A stretch of 64,000 bases of DNA from Effrenium voratum (lineage: Eukaryota; Sar; Dinophyceae; Suessiales; Symbiodiniaceae). The stretch is from contig CAUJNA010003779.1 in assembly GCA_963377175.1 (NCBI GenBank), positions 76,001 to 140,000 on the forward strand, given 5' to 3'. The notes under the pieces are model-generated. The model was not told where the DNA came from. It searched no databases and saw only the letters and a program-made list of their open reading frames with translations. Positions 22,434 through 32,110 of the stretch are shown here, piece after piece (within the stretch, counting starts at the first letter, position 1; every line of letters begins with the position of its first letter). Made by a program: the position numbers and the translations under genes.

Positions 22434-23685
22434 TCATGCTGAAAGGCGCAGTCCCCAACCGCTTGCCTAGCACCGCTTCGTTCAGCGCGCTGAAGTACTT
22501 CTGCAACTTCTCCAGCATCGCCGTCGCCGCCATCAGCTGAGGGTGGAACATTGGCATACGCCATGCACGCCCAAGGGCGCAGTCCACATGCGATGCGATC
22601 GTAGTGATCGTCCCTACCAGCAGGTGTGATGACGCAATCTCCGGCACCCAAGTCGGATCATCCAAAGGAATGCATTGACCCGTTTGCGCGTTCAGCAAGG
22701 TAGCCCTCGCTCCCGGCGCTCGGAGACAATCATACGCCCTGCGGTTCGGGTCACTAACGACACCACGAACCATGTAATCATCACGATCGGGCATATCTGC
22801 CCAGTCCCCCGGAGGTGCTCGTCCATGATGGTACTTCGCCTGAATGTCCTGCCTCATCCCTAACGGGATGTGGGCAGCCTCGGACGCCACCTTCTTCATG
22901 TTCCATTGTTGATCACCCCATGGCGTAGACTTCCGATCTCGAGGATTGATGTACTCCTGATCGATCCTCCCAGCAGCTCGGGAAACATCCAACGCCCCGT
23001 ACATGTAATCGTTATGCACGGCTCGCTCCAACACCGCACTCCACTCGCTATCGCGATTAGGGAACACAATGTGGCTAGTCTCGTTCGCCTTCCTCCACTC
23101 CTCCGCGGTAACCCGCTCTTGAGTGATTGCCTTGTTCCGGATCACGGCATAGATGAAGGGCTCACCAGCCTCACTGGCCAGGATATGCTGAACGATGAAC
23201 CTCCTATTGGATCTGCTCTCCGCCGGTCTCGCCGAGGTCCTTGAGCCCCTTGTAGACAGGTATGAACTATGCTCACGGTGATGCCGAACCTCTGCTGACT
23301 TCAGCTCGGGTGCTTCTCCCGGATGCTCCGGGTACGGCGTGTTCGCATAATTGTGTATGCCCCCTCGAGACTCCTGGGTCGAAGCCGCCTTCGGGGTCGC
23401 TGCAGTATCCCGCAAGTCCCCGTCATCGTCCGTGTACTTGGGAGCATAGGAGATTGGCACACCTGGGCCAAACGTACCCGACGCCTCCTCCTTCTTCTGA
23501 GTACCAACAGGATCTCGAGCCCTGCGTTCTTCCCTAACGGGCGACGCCGCTCGCCTTGCCGCAGACGCCGGCTCCATCTCAACGTCTCCGGTGAACTCTA
23601 ACACCTCAGCCTCGGTCGGACCCTCACCATCATTGAAGGTATCCGTAGGGAGATTGAAGGAGATCATCGACCTCGGTGGAGCCAC
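22249..23685 (-). CDS. Retroelement 3' frame 3, unrecognised
   Basis: 478 open codons. The N-terminal 150 residues are Pro/Ala/Glu/Arg-rich and disordered in character; residues of about 165-430 look globular (for example NDYMYGALDVSRAAG). No family recognised. The first codon is GTG, and the frame is reached by +1 from the short frame 23,630-23,833. Confidence 0.6.
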   Translation of the reverse strand: MAPPRSMISFNLPTDTFNDGEGPTEAEVLEFTGDVEMEPASAARRAASPVREERRARDPVGTQKKEEASGTFGPGVPISYAPKYTDDDGDLRDTAATPKAASTQESRGGIHNYANTPYPEHPGEAPELKSAEVRHHREHSSYLSTRGSRTSARPAESRSNRRFIVQHILASEAGEPFIYAVIRNKAITQERVTAEEWRKANETSHIVFPNRDSEWSAVLERAVHNDYMYGALDVSRAAGRIDQEYINPRDRKSTPWGDQQWNMKKVASEAAHIPLGMRQDIQAKYHHGRAPPGDWADMPDRDDYMVRGVVSDPNRRAYDCLRAPGARATLLNAQTGQCIPLDDPTWVPEIASSHLLVGTITTIASHVDCALGRAWRMPMFHPQLMAATAMLEKLQKYFSALNEAVLGKRLGTAPFSMIAGHLAPELRTIPTREQMSDTLAQSAAEIHVSALSHSGSTSDRKEIIGKGWAPVREIMVRR

Positions 23686-23833
23686 CCGTGTTCTCCTCCT
23701 CTATCGTCGCCGCAGGCGTCCGAAGACTCGATGACCATCGATTCCCAACTTCGGTCGCAGTGACCTGAGGTGAAGAAACCCTCGGACTCCGAGGCGGGTT
23801 CGGTGGAGACTTTGGTCTCACCGATGCCAGCAT
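23630..23833 (-). CDS. Retroelement connecting frame between 3' frames 2 and 3
   Basis: A 67-codon Pro/Ser-rich frame bridges the 1017-codon frame and the 478-codon frame. Read from the upstream frame it needs a -1 step just before CGT TAG, the stop codon of the 1017-codon frame. It probably encodes a disordered linker, not a separate protein. Confidence 0.45.
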   Translation of the reverse strand: MLASVRPKSPPNPPRSPRVSSPQVTATEVGNRWSSSLRTPAATIEEENTGGSTEVDDLLQSPYGYLQ

Positions 23834-23844
23834 CTCCTTCGCGA

Positions 23845-26800
23845 CTAACGCCTTAGGAGGTGCTTTCGGGGCAGCGGTCTGGCCTCCCGCGCATCAGATG
23901 ATTGCCCACCGGGGGTTACGCCTATCGGCGGTCCTCCCTGATCGACACTCGTCATATCGACATCCTCAGACTCAGACATCGAGCCGCCATCACCCATCTT
24001 CGAAGAAGTACCCTCCTTCAAAGACTTGAGGATGTGGTCCCTGATGTACAACGTGACGGAGCCAGGCCACGTGGTCCTCGTTAGGGAGAAGAAGTCCGGG
24101 ACAGCCGCGAGGTAAGCCGGCACCACAATCCAAGCCCTTTGGACTGGCCGATTCCTGCCGTAGCTGTCAACTTCACTCCCCCACGACACAGCGTCTGACG
24201 AAACCACCGGGATCAAATTCGCGCGGAGATCGCCCATCTTAAACTGGATCTCCTTCTGCATGTGAACCCCTTGGTCGCCCTCTCGACCTGACGATCGCCC
24301 TGGGCCGCAAACCATCACCTTCACCTTGTTGTTGAGCGCGACCAGCGACTCCACGTCCCTACTCCAAATGGTCGCCGCATCGCTTCTCGCCGTCCATGCG
24401 TTCCTCTCCCACCTAAACAGGTAGGAGCCGCGGAGGCCAAAGACATACAGGTCGTACTTTGCGGCATCTGCATTGTTGTACTTCTGGAGGCAGTCTTCCG
24501 TCCGCTTGTCCATCAGCTCGTACGCCTTGTCGATCATCATCCGAAGGGATGTCTCCTCGTTATCACGAGTACTGGTCACGTAATGCACCTCATAGTTCTT
24601 GAACGGCCGGTTATCCGGGGAACCCCTCAACCGATCATTCTTTGTCCTGCACTTGAGGATGTCCTCCGCCAACGTTGCTGGGTCCATCCCTTTCTTGTTC
24701 TTCGTGGATGCAGTGTTGAACGTCTGATCCAGCAGGTAGAACACAGTCGCATCCGGAGCCGCGGACTCCTCTTTGAACACCGGAGGACCGTATCCGGCCG
24801 CTAAGGCCGCAGCAATCCTCACCGCAGCGCCTGTCCCACTAGCCGCTAAACACCGAAGCAAGATTACCATCTTGTCTTGGTAGCGACTCATCTCGTGCAG
24901 CACGATGGATGGGTAGATAGACAGCATCACATCCGCTAACACGGCAGCTGCCCATGCGTCCCACTGCCTCTCCATTTGTGCAGAATCAACCGCCACACGG
25001 GAGTATCCTCCCCTCGGCAGCTCCACTGTTGGCGGGACGACCTTCCCGCTCCTGATTAGGCGCATCACCTTCCTAGCTTGCTCAAAACACTCCAGCTCCC
25101 TCGGGAAGAGCGCTCCCCGCCCAACGGCCTTTGCTTCATCCTTGACCTCGGTGAGGTATCCCTTCGTGAAGGTGATCTCAAACGTTTCACCCCGGATGGC
25201 CTCAAGCATGTTCGACTTCGGCACGATCCTGGCGTATAGCGCCCCACCTTCCGCCTCGGCAGCCTGAGGGGTCCCTGGAGCAGCACGCATGTTCTCCTCT
25301 TCAACAGATAGACCTATCGGTCCCATGTAGTTCTCAGGGAAGAACTTGTGCATAGCCCACACGACCGATGGAGCATGCGGATTCCATTCAACGAACGGGT
25401 TGTAGTACTGCAGGGTGCTATCGCCCCCTGAGTTGCATAGCTCCACAAATTGTGAGTCTGCCGCAGGCTTCTCAAGCTTGATGCAGATTCCACAGATCCC
25501 CAGCCTCGCGTTCGGGAACACTCGCTGGGCCCCTCTCTTGACGCCCTTCAGGTGGGGATTGTCGCTGAACAGGTTCTCAGACTCGTCCGGTTGCGCGATG
25601 CAAATCGCGACCCTCGCCCACGTGTTCTGACCGTAGTGCGACAGAGTGCTGTATCCCAGGGCCTCAATCGCCTTCAAAGACGTCCATACACCTACTGCCT
25701 CATCGTGTGCGGTGGACGCAGTAACCTGCATACCACCCAGAATGCTCCACAATGAAGATTGCGAAGTTCCATGGATAAGGACCTTCTCGGTATCCGTCTG
25801 GCCCTTGAAATTGATGGCCAAGTCAAAGAATGCCCATCCGTCATCGGGACCAATTTCCACATCAGTGGCACTCGCCGGGTTCTTAGGCGAGATCCTCAAC
25901 ACCTGTCTACGGTCCCAGTTGATGGCATCGGCCAAGGAAGTGACCACACCTGACATGTGTCCCATCGCGTGCAGGTATCCCCGCATTCCTGGCTTATCGG
26001 CCGTTGCGAACTTCTTGACCGACGGGACCGATGATAGCCTCCGTCCCGAGGAACATCTAACGATCTCCTCCCTGTTTCTCCCCTCCGTCAGCATCATCGC
26101 GTCTACGACCACCTCCGGAGGAGTGAACAATGCGTTCGGCCTCTCGCTCATCCAGGCACGGAGTGCGTGGAAATGGTGCTCCGCATCACCGAAATCATCT
26201 CCGCTATACAGAGGGTGATCCCCGAATGCCGCCTCTGCCTGATCAGCGACCGCCTTTACCAAGGCCGTCTGCTGATGAACCGTCTTCCACTCCGGCCAGG
26301 CTTTTGGGTCTCCCACCCACATCCCGCCGCAGGGTTCAGCTGCCGGCTCCGTACTGCTATCCATAGGTAGCGCATTCGCGCCAATTTCGATGCTCTCCTC
26401 AAACACGAATGCAGCATGGAAAGCAGGGTCCGTCGGAACCGCAGCGCATAGGATGGCCGCCAAGTGTACGGCGTTCATCTCCGTAACCTCCACTCCCCGG
26501 CGCTTCATTTCCGCCACTATCGCAGCAGTCCTGACCGCTCGGTACCGGAGCAGCTTTTCATGGTCCGGCAACGCCATGTGGGACTTGTCGAGCTTGTCCT
26601 TGCTGATGTGGGACACTCTGCCAACCAGTTCATCGAACCTCGCGGCACTGTCATCCTCAATCAGCTGATCAGCCTTCTCCATATCTGGATCAATCGTGGT
26701 GAGCTTCGGATCCTGTCCCTTAAACCCCTTAACCGTCCACTCGCGGTATCCCGCAAGCAAACAACCGGCCACAGCCTTCCTTCTCCATACCCAGCCCCAT

Positions 26801-26898
26801 CGCCAGGTCCCAGGACAGCCGCGGAGGCGTCGCCATGCAGCCCCAGGCCCATTCCGCCAGCTGCCGCCATGCGTCAGCAGGTTCGGGCCACCGGCCAC
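23845..26898 (-). CDS. Retroelement 3' frame 2: 1017-residue protein with ADP-ribosyltransferase-like motif
   Basis: The longest frame downstream of RNase H. No whole-protein family recognised. Around residues 370-385 it has KVLIHGTSQSSLWSI, followed about 20 residues later by EAVGVWTSLKAIEALGYS. An H-G-T-(S) strand with a following Leu/Ile-rich helix and a G-(V/I)-(W/Y)-(T/F)-(S/A) strand is the pattern of PARP, Tpt1 and KptA-like ADP-ribosyltransferase folds; the third catalytic residue was not identified. The C-terminal end is acidic (SMSESEDVDMTSVD). The stop CGT TAG is the hairpin word of this element. About 265 nt separate it from the end of pol. Confidence 0.6.
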   Translation of the reverse strand: MAGGPNLLTHGGSWRNGPGAAWRRLRGCPGTWRWGWVWRRKAVAGCLLAGYREWTVKGFKGQDPKLTTIDPDMEKADQLIEDDSAARFDELVGRVSHISKDKLDKSHMALPDHEKLLRYRAVRTAAIVAEMKRRGVEVTEMNAVHLAAILCAAVPTDPAFHAAFVFEESIEIGANALPMDSSTEPAAEPCGGMWVGDPKAWPEWKTVHQQTALVKAVADQAEAAFGDHPLYSGDDFGDAEHHFHALRAWMSERPNALFTPPEVVVDAMMLTEGRNREEIVRCSSGRRLSSVPSVKKFATADKPGMRGYLHAMGHMSGVVTSLADAINWDRRQVLRISPKNPASATDVEIGPDDGWAFFDLAINFKGQTDTEKVLIHGTSQSSLWSILGGMQVTASTAHDEAVGVWTSLKAIEALGYSTLSHYGQNTWARVAICIAQPDESENLFSDNPHLKGVKRGAQRVFPNARLGICGICIKLEKPAADSQFVELCNSGGDSTLQYYNPFVEWNPHAPSVVWAMHKFFPENYMGPIGLSVEEENMRAAPGTPQAAEAEGGALYARIVPKSNMLEAIRGETFEITFTKGYLTEVKDEAKAVGRGALFPRELECFEQARKVMRLIRSGKVVPPTVELPRGGYSRVAVDSAQMERQWDAWAAAVLADVMLSIYPSIVLHEMSRYQDKMVILLRCLAASGTGAAVRIAAALAAGYGPPVFKEESAAPDATVFYLLDQTFNTASTKNKKGMDPATLAEDILKCRTKNDRLRGSPDNRPFKNYEVHYVTSTRDNEETSLRMMIDKAYELMDKRTEDCLQKYNNADAAKYDLYVFGLRGSYLFRWERNAWTARSDAATIWSRDVESLVALNNKVKVMVCGPGRSSGREGDQGVHMQKEIQFKMGDLRANLIPVVSSDAVSWGSEVDSYGRNRPVQRAWIVVPAYLAAVPDFFSLTRTTWPGSVTLYIRDHILKSLKEGTSSKMGDGGSMSESEDVDMTSVDQGGPPIGVTPGGQSSDAREARPLPRKHLLRR

Positions 26899-27164
26899 AG
26901 AACCACGGATGAACCGGGAACCCAGCCTACCGGCCAGAATCCCCTGTCTCTCAGAAGGCTCAGCCTATCGGCCAGAGACCCTCTCCCTAGAACAAGAACC
27001 TAGGAGATGAATAATTGATAGAATCCGTCCTTCACGAAGCAGAAGAAAAACCTTAGTGACAGGCATATCTGCCTCATGCTTTTGTTCTGGTCAGTAAGCG
27101 CATTGAGTCGCCTGTGAATGTGGTGCGGTTGCCCGCGGGGTGAGCCAGCTTGATCAAGCAAAAG
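26899..27164 (-). other. Spacer between pol and the 3' frames
   Basis: Non-coding, with two small hairpin sites (26,925 and 26,963). It could hold a splice or initiation signal for the 3' frames, but none is recognisable. Confidence 0.4.
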
Positions 27165-30100
27165 CTACGCGGCAACGAAGTTGTTCAACCACTTCCCAAC
27201 AGCAAGCAATCGATCGTGCTGAGAGAGAGTATCCCCTCCTCGCATCTTGCAAGTACTCCAAAACGAATTGAAAGACTTAGAAGAGAAGCACCTAAACACG
27301 ACCCCATGTCTCTTGAGACCACATTGGCATGCGCAAACAGACCTGCAATCAAACCCATGCGTGGTGGCGATTCCTTCAACCTCACCTTCCTTCAAGATAT
27401 TGCATTTAGGTCGATACAGGATGATAGGAACACATCCACTGGTCCGAGCATCACAAGCCAAGTTGAACCTTTGCCTAACGGCGGCGTCGGTCCTATCCCT
27501 AAGCTTTCTGGTCTGTCCCCACTTCCCAGTCCTGGAATCAACCCTATCGGGTGCAAGATCATTAAGAACAAGCACAACATAACAAAGGCTATCGCCTTCA
27601 ATCCTACCAGATCGTATGATGTGATTCCTGTAACCAGGAGCAACTTGAAGCGTGACAACCCTGCAAAGATCACTATAAGCAAGAACACCGGCTATCGCCT
27701 GATCCGCAATAATAGTTTTCTCGCATCTTTTCCCTCCTTTTTCCTCGTCAATCACGATTCCCTCGTACTCAGAGAGTAACCTCTCCATGAGCCGATTGAA
27801 ACCGGATTTTGCACCTGATTCCACGCGTACCCCCCTAAGCGGGGGCAGTCCAGGAGCGGCAGGGGGCTTAAGACAGGGTTGGGTGGGTTGGGCCAAATAT
27901 TCCTGCAGGTATCCCGGCAGGAACATACCAAGGGTGTGCAGATTTCTATTCCACACGACCTTGTCAATGCAGGCCTTAGTGAAAATGTCTGCACCTTGGT
28001 AGTGAGACGGGCACGCAACGAACCGAAAAATTCCATCATTAAAACGTTCGTTGAGCCACGAGATGTCAATGCGCTGCGTCCTTGACATATAGCGCATGTT
28101 GGGATTATTCCCAGTTATAACGATCCGGCACGCCGATTCGTTATCCTCCAGCACGTTGATAATAAACGGCTGGGTCTCCTTTCCCTTCCCAATAGCGTGC
28201 TGCCAGAGGGTAGCTAATGCCATTCCCTCCTTGGACACTCCATGGTCGAGAGCAACAATCTCTGCTTCAGGAGTCGACTTCGAAACGGAAGTCTGTTTCT
28301 TGCTTACTCCAGTGATGGGCATGTAGGTCCTAGGACCCACAAGGCAAATAAGCACTCCCGACGTGCTCTTGGAATCAGTACGATCCCCAGCCAGATCCGC
28401 ATCACAGTAAGCAACCAACTCAATGAACTCCGGGCTATCGCCCACCCAACCGTACAAATGAAGGTCGAGCGTAGAGTTCACATATGAAATTAACCTGTGG
28501 AGCTTGCGGTCACACAGATGATTCCACTTCGTGACCCGGCTGGCTAACGCCTGCACGGGACGAATCAGGTCATACCTGCCCATCCGAGCCCCGTAGAGAA
28601 CTTTCATCAGCACCGCCGCCGCGTCATTCCCGAGGCATCCTGGCTGCGCATTGACGGTCTCCATGTCCATCGCCTGGTTGAAGAGCTTGTCAAATTCAGG
28701 ATTGACGGAATTCTCGTCAAACTCCGGCTTGCTCTCGTCCAGGAACGGAGTTTCAACCTTCTGCAGCTTCTTCGGGTACTTTCCCTGACACAGCTCAATG
28801 TATCTATCGACACACGCCTGCATGAAGCTGCTCTCGCTGTACTTGATGAACCTTATCGTGGTTTCCGGCTTGGGGATGTCCTTAGAGAGTAACCCCTCTG
28901 GACCAAACCTCAAGTCGGGTTGCTCCTTATCAGGAGGATTGCCGACCGTCCACGCCAGTCTCGGGTCAAAGTGACCCTTGACCACCTGTTGCGTGAATTC
29001 GTGCTCGCAGCCAAGATATCTCTTGAGCTGCCTTGGTTCCTCCATCTTGATGACCTTCGAGATCAGCGCCCATCCTTCTGCGATATTCTTCGCCGGCCCA
29101 CTCATCTTGAAGTCATCCACGTACACGACAAGGAAGAGGTCGAGCTCCTCATGCCTAAACACGCTGGCCCAATCCTTCACCTTGACGTATCCGACTTTCT
29201 TCAGCATTGCCTCGCAGTGCTGTTCCCAAAAGGTACCAGCGTCCGGATGTCCATATAGTGCGAGCACGAGGACAACGACTGGGTCCTTATACCTGGGATT
29301 TCCGCTGCTGTCGAACCACTCAGGTGGCCACTGGTCACGAGGAATCCTCACCCAAGTCTTCTTTCCCTTCAAGCGGGCCTGAGTGTACGCAGACTCCCCA
29401 TCACTCACTTCCAGAAGATTCCCTGGGAGTAACCCGTGAGCATCACCCATCTTACCCGCCGCCATAGTAGCGGGGCAGGAGGTGTTCTCGGAGAACAGGG
29501 CCCAATGCCCGATCTCATCACGGACGAAACATCCCTCGAACACGACTCGCCCTTTATATTTGCGATTCGGATCGTCTTCCGGCAGCTCGTGATTCTTCTC
29601 GACACAAATATCAAAAATCCTACCAACATGGATCTTCTCCCCTTCCTTACGTGCCTTGGCCGCAACATCATGCCATTCTTGGACAGTCGACAAGTCCCAG
29701 CATCCTTGCGATGTTAACTTGTCCCACTCCTTCTGCAGAGCGGCCTTAGCCTTGGCATTTCCAGCTTGTTCCTTCTTGTTCACTGGCCTAGCGACACAAG
29801 CGTACAAGGGAGGAAAGACGCCCGAGCTCTTTGGCCGATGAGAGAGGGATATCTCCCCCCTGGGCATAGAGAACTCAAAGGTCTTTCCATCAGATCCAAT
29901 CGTGGGGACAGCAGCAGCTATACCAGTGCTTCCGAAACCCGCGGATCCCCTATCGGTTCCCCGCTTGGCTTTCCTAGGAACGATCGACGCGTCGATGAGC
30001 ATAACACGCTCCAGTACGATCTGCGCGATGCGGTCCCCAGGACTTACGATGAAGTCCTCATCCCCATGATTAAAGAGGATGACCTTGATCTCTCCGTCAT

Positions 30101-31946
30101 AGTCGGGATCAATGACCCCACCGCCTACAGCGATCCTGTTCTTCACGGCTAGTCCTGACCTGGGAGCTATCCTAGCATATACCCCAGCGGGCATCTCTAT
30201 CGAGATTCCGGTGTTGACCAAACCTGACCCCCCTGCGGGAATACATGCTCCCTCAGAGGCATAGGTATCCAAACCCGCACTCCCCGAAGTAGCCCGCGTC
30301 AGGATCTTGGCAGTCTCACTGTTAAGACTAACGTACAAGGTATTCGGCTTCTTCTTCCATCGTTGTTCAACCGGGTCAACCTCGACCGGCATTGCACTCG
30401 CGACCTTCTTGAAAGTGCCGTTTGGGTACCATGCTCCAACGATTGCCTCGCACATTGCACTCGGATAGAGAGCAGTCGTTGGGGTGACCGACCCCTCAAT
30501 GCGTGCATGAAGGTATCCCTTCTCGTGCTTGCACTTCCGGCCTGACAGCTCATCAATGAGCTCCTTGGAGGTCGTCGCAACCTTCCACTGCTTCCTGATT
30601 GGCACACCGTCCTTATCCTGCATCCCGAAATCACAGCCGTCGAAATCTACGGTCTCGACATCAGGATCAGCAAGAAACCTCTGCATGAACGGTTGCTTCC
30701 ATCCAAGACAGTGTCTAGGCCACTCAAATGCAACCCTGCCCCCTCCTCGCCTAACGGCTCGGGAGGCCCGCAGGAATGCCGCAAACATTACCTGAGAATT
30801 TCTTCTCAGGTCATTCAGGTGTGATGCAAACTCAGCACCGTGGATTGAAAGGTTGACATACTGCCATGTGCTCCACGGTCCGCACGGAATCGACGCCCAG
30901 AGGTCACATCCAGGATTATCCTCAATGATCTCAATAAGCCGACTAACGTCTTTGGCTTTAGTGATGTCAAATGAGTCAACGTGAACGCGAATTGCATCGC
31001 CTCCACACTCCATCATCACTGCGGACAGACGCGAGTCAGGTTCACACGCAAACTCGATGAGGAGCTTGCGGCCAGGCGCTGGAGCAGCCGGGTCCCTCTC
31101 AGGATGTTCGCGGCGTCGTTCTTCCCTTAGGGATAACTCCCGTTCGGCTTGAACGTATATCTCCCGAGACCGGGTAGACATCTGTCTCCAACTATCCGCA
31201 TCAATTGAATTGGGTTTTCCGGTGCCTGCGTATGGCCGCTCACGCCTATCGGCGGATTGGCCATAGTCGATCCTGTCTCCGTGCAGCTTATGGCCCTTCT
31301 TCGGACCTCCGGCAGGTTCGGCTCCTTCTTCCCTTGGCTTGAACCTACCGTGGGGAGCACATCCCTTATCAAAGAGGATGGTCACGCCAGTCCAAAAACC
31401 ACGCGTGAAATGCCGATGATTGGGAGCATCGTGATGACGATCATCTCTCACCCAATTTCCAACGGCATCAAGCCCCCGCATGTGCGTGACCCTAACGGTG
31501 TCAAGCTCCTCATGCGAAGGACCACCTGGAGGAAGGTCCTCGTTCGTCGTCCCGAAGAACTTCTTCCGCACCTCAATGTGGATGCGATACCAGGCGCTGT
31601 CCTCGTCGTGCCGCTCCCAGTAATCTGAGACGCATGCGTCACCACTCCCTTGGACAGCCTTGCTCTTAATGGCCCCATCAGACTTGGAAGAGCTACCGCC
31701 CCCCTCGTCCTGTTGGTCATCGTCATCATCATCAGGATCATCAAATCGACCTTCATCAAAGTCGAATTCATCCCTGATCTTCTTACTCGGCTTCATGTCG
31801 GCCCTTCGGTCAGCTAACGCCTCCCGAATGGTCCGAGTCCTAGCATCATATGATGCCAACATCGGGAACACGTAGGGCTCCTCAGGGTTCTTCCAGATAC
31901 GTTTGACCTGGTGTGAGACCCCTTTGGATGTGCTCGAGATCAGCAA
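27165..31946 (-). CDS. pol: Pol: methyltransferase-like, dUTPase, reverse transcriptase and RNase H
   Basis: 1593 codons. Residues about 290-510 resemble a SAM methyltransferase (LLIEFACEPDSRLS, SIPCGPWS, VAFEWPRHC). Residues about 535-673 contain all five dUTPase motifs: AGLDTYAS, PRSGLA, GVIDPDYDGEI, GDRIAQIVLE and RGSAGFGSTG. About 730-1000 is a Copia-type reverse transcriptase (RVT_2) with YVDDF near 941. RNase H (about 1175-1325) shows YCDADLAGD, DNESACR and the terminal ADIFTKA typical of Copia. The last 270 residues have no recognised domain. Upstream, the same frame is open back to an in-frame TAG at about 31,983 and beyond it, joining the acidic linker after integrase. The nominal start codon here is TTG, so this is expressed as part of a larger polyprotein. 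Confidence 0.9.
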   Translation of the reverse strand: MLISSTSKGVSHQVKRIWKNPEEPYVFPMLASYDARTRTIREALADRRADMKPSKKIRDEFDFDEGRFDDPDDDDDDQQDEGGGSSSKSDGAIKSKAVQGSGDACVSDYWERHDEDSAWYRIHIEVRKKFFGTTNEDLPPGGPSHEELDTVRVTHMRGLDAVGNWVRDDRHHDAPNHRHFTRGFWTGVTILFDKGCAPHGRFKPREEGAEPAGGPKKGHKLHGDRIDYGQSADRRERPYAGTGKPNSIDADSWRQMSTRSREIYVQAERELSLREERRREHPERDPAAPAPGRKLLIEFACEPDSRLSAVMMECGGDAIRVHVDSFDITKAKDVSRLIEIIEDNPGCDLWASIPCGPWSTWQYVNLSIHGAEFASHLNDLRRNSQVMFAAFLRASRAVRRGGGRVAFEWPRHCLGWKQPFMQRFLADPDVETVDFDGCDFGMQDKDGVPIRKQWKVATTSKELIDELSGRKCKHEKGYLHARIEGSVTPTTALYPSAMCEAIVGAWYPNGTFKKVASAMPVEVDPVEQRWKKKPNTLYVSLNSETAKILTRATSGSAGLDTYASEGACIPAGGSGLVNTGISIEMPAGVYARIAPRSGLAVKNRIAVGGGVIDPDYDGEIKVILFNHGDEDFIVSPGDRIAQIVLERVMLIDASIVPRKAKRGTDRGSAGFGSTGIAAAVPTIGSDGKTFEFSMPRGEISLSHRPKSSGVFPPLYACVARPVNKKEQAGNAKAKAALQKEWDKLTSQGCWDLSTVQEWHDVAAKARKEGEKIHVGRIFDICVEKNHELPEDDPNRKYKGRVVFEGCFVRDEIGHWALFSENTSCPATMAAGKMGDAHGLLPGNLLEVSDGESAYTQARLKGKKTWVRIPRDQWPPEWFDSSGNPRYKDPVVVLVLALYGHPDAGTFWEQHCEAMLKKVGYVKVKDWASVFRHEELDLFLVVYVDDFKMSGPAKNIAEGWALISKVIKMEEPRQLKRYLGCEHEFTQQVVKGHFDPRLAWTVGNPPDKEQPDLRFGPEGLLSKDIPKPETTIRFIKYSESSFMQACVDRYIELCQGKYPKKLQKVETPFLDESKPEFDENSVNPEFDKLFNQAMDMETVNAQPGCLGNDAAAVLMKVLYGARMGRYDLIRPVQALASRVTKWNHLCDRKLHRLISYVNSTLDLHLYGWVGDSPEFIELVAYCDADLAGDRTDSKSTSGVLICLVGPRTYMPITGVSKKQTSVSKSTPEAEIVALDHGVSKEGMALATLWQHAIGKGKETQPFIINVLEDNESACRIVITGNNPNMRYMSRTQRIDISWLNERFNDGIFRFVACPSHYQGADIFTKACIDKVVWNRNLHTLGMFLPGYLQEYLAQPTQPCLKPPAAPGLPPLRGVRVESGAKSGFNRLMERLLSEYEGIVIDEEKGGKRCEKTIIADQAIAGVLAYSDLCRVVTLQVAPGYRNHIIRSGRIEGDSLCYVVLVLNDLAPDRVDSRTGKWGQTRKLRDRTDAAVRQRFNLACDARTSGCVPIILYRPKCNILKEGEVEGIATTHGFDCRSVCACQCGLKRHGVVFRCFSSKSFNSFWSTCKMRGGDTLSQHDRLLAVGKWLNNFVAA

Positions 31947-32110
31947 CGAGATAGTCGCCCTTCCACAGCCCCCCTGGTTCTAACCGATAGCCCAGAAATA
32001 GGCCTCTGGCTTGGAAGATGGGGCGAACTTCGGATCCTCCTTTATCTTGATGAAGTCCCGCTCTTTCTTCTCGGCGGGCAGGGCAGTAGTGACGCTTGTC
32101 TCTTCAACCT

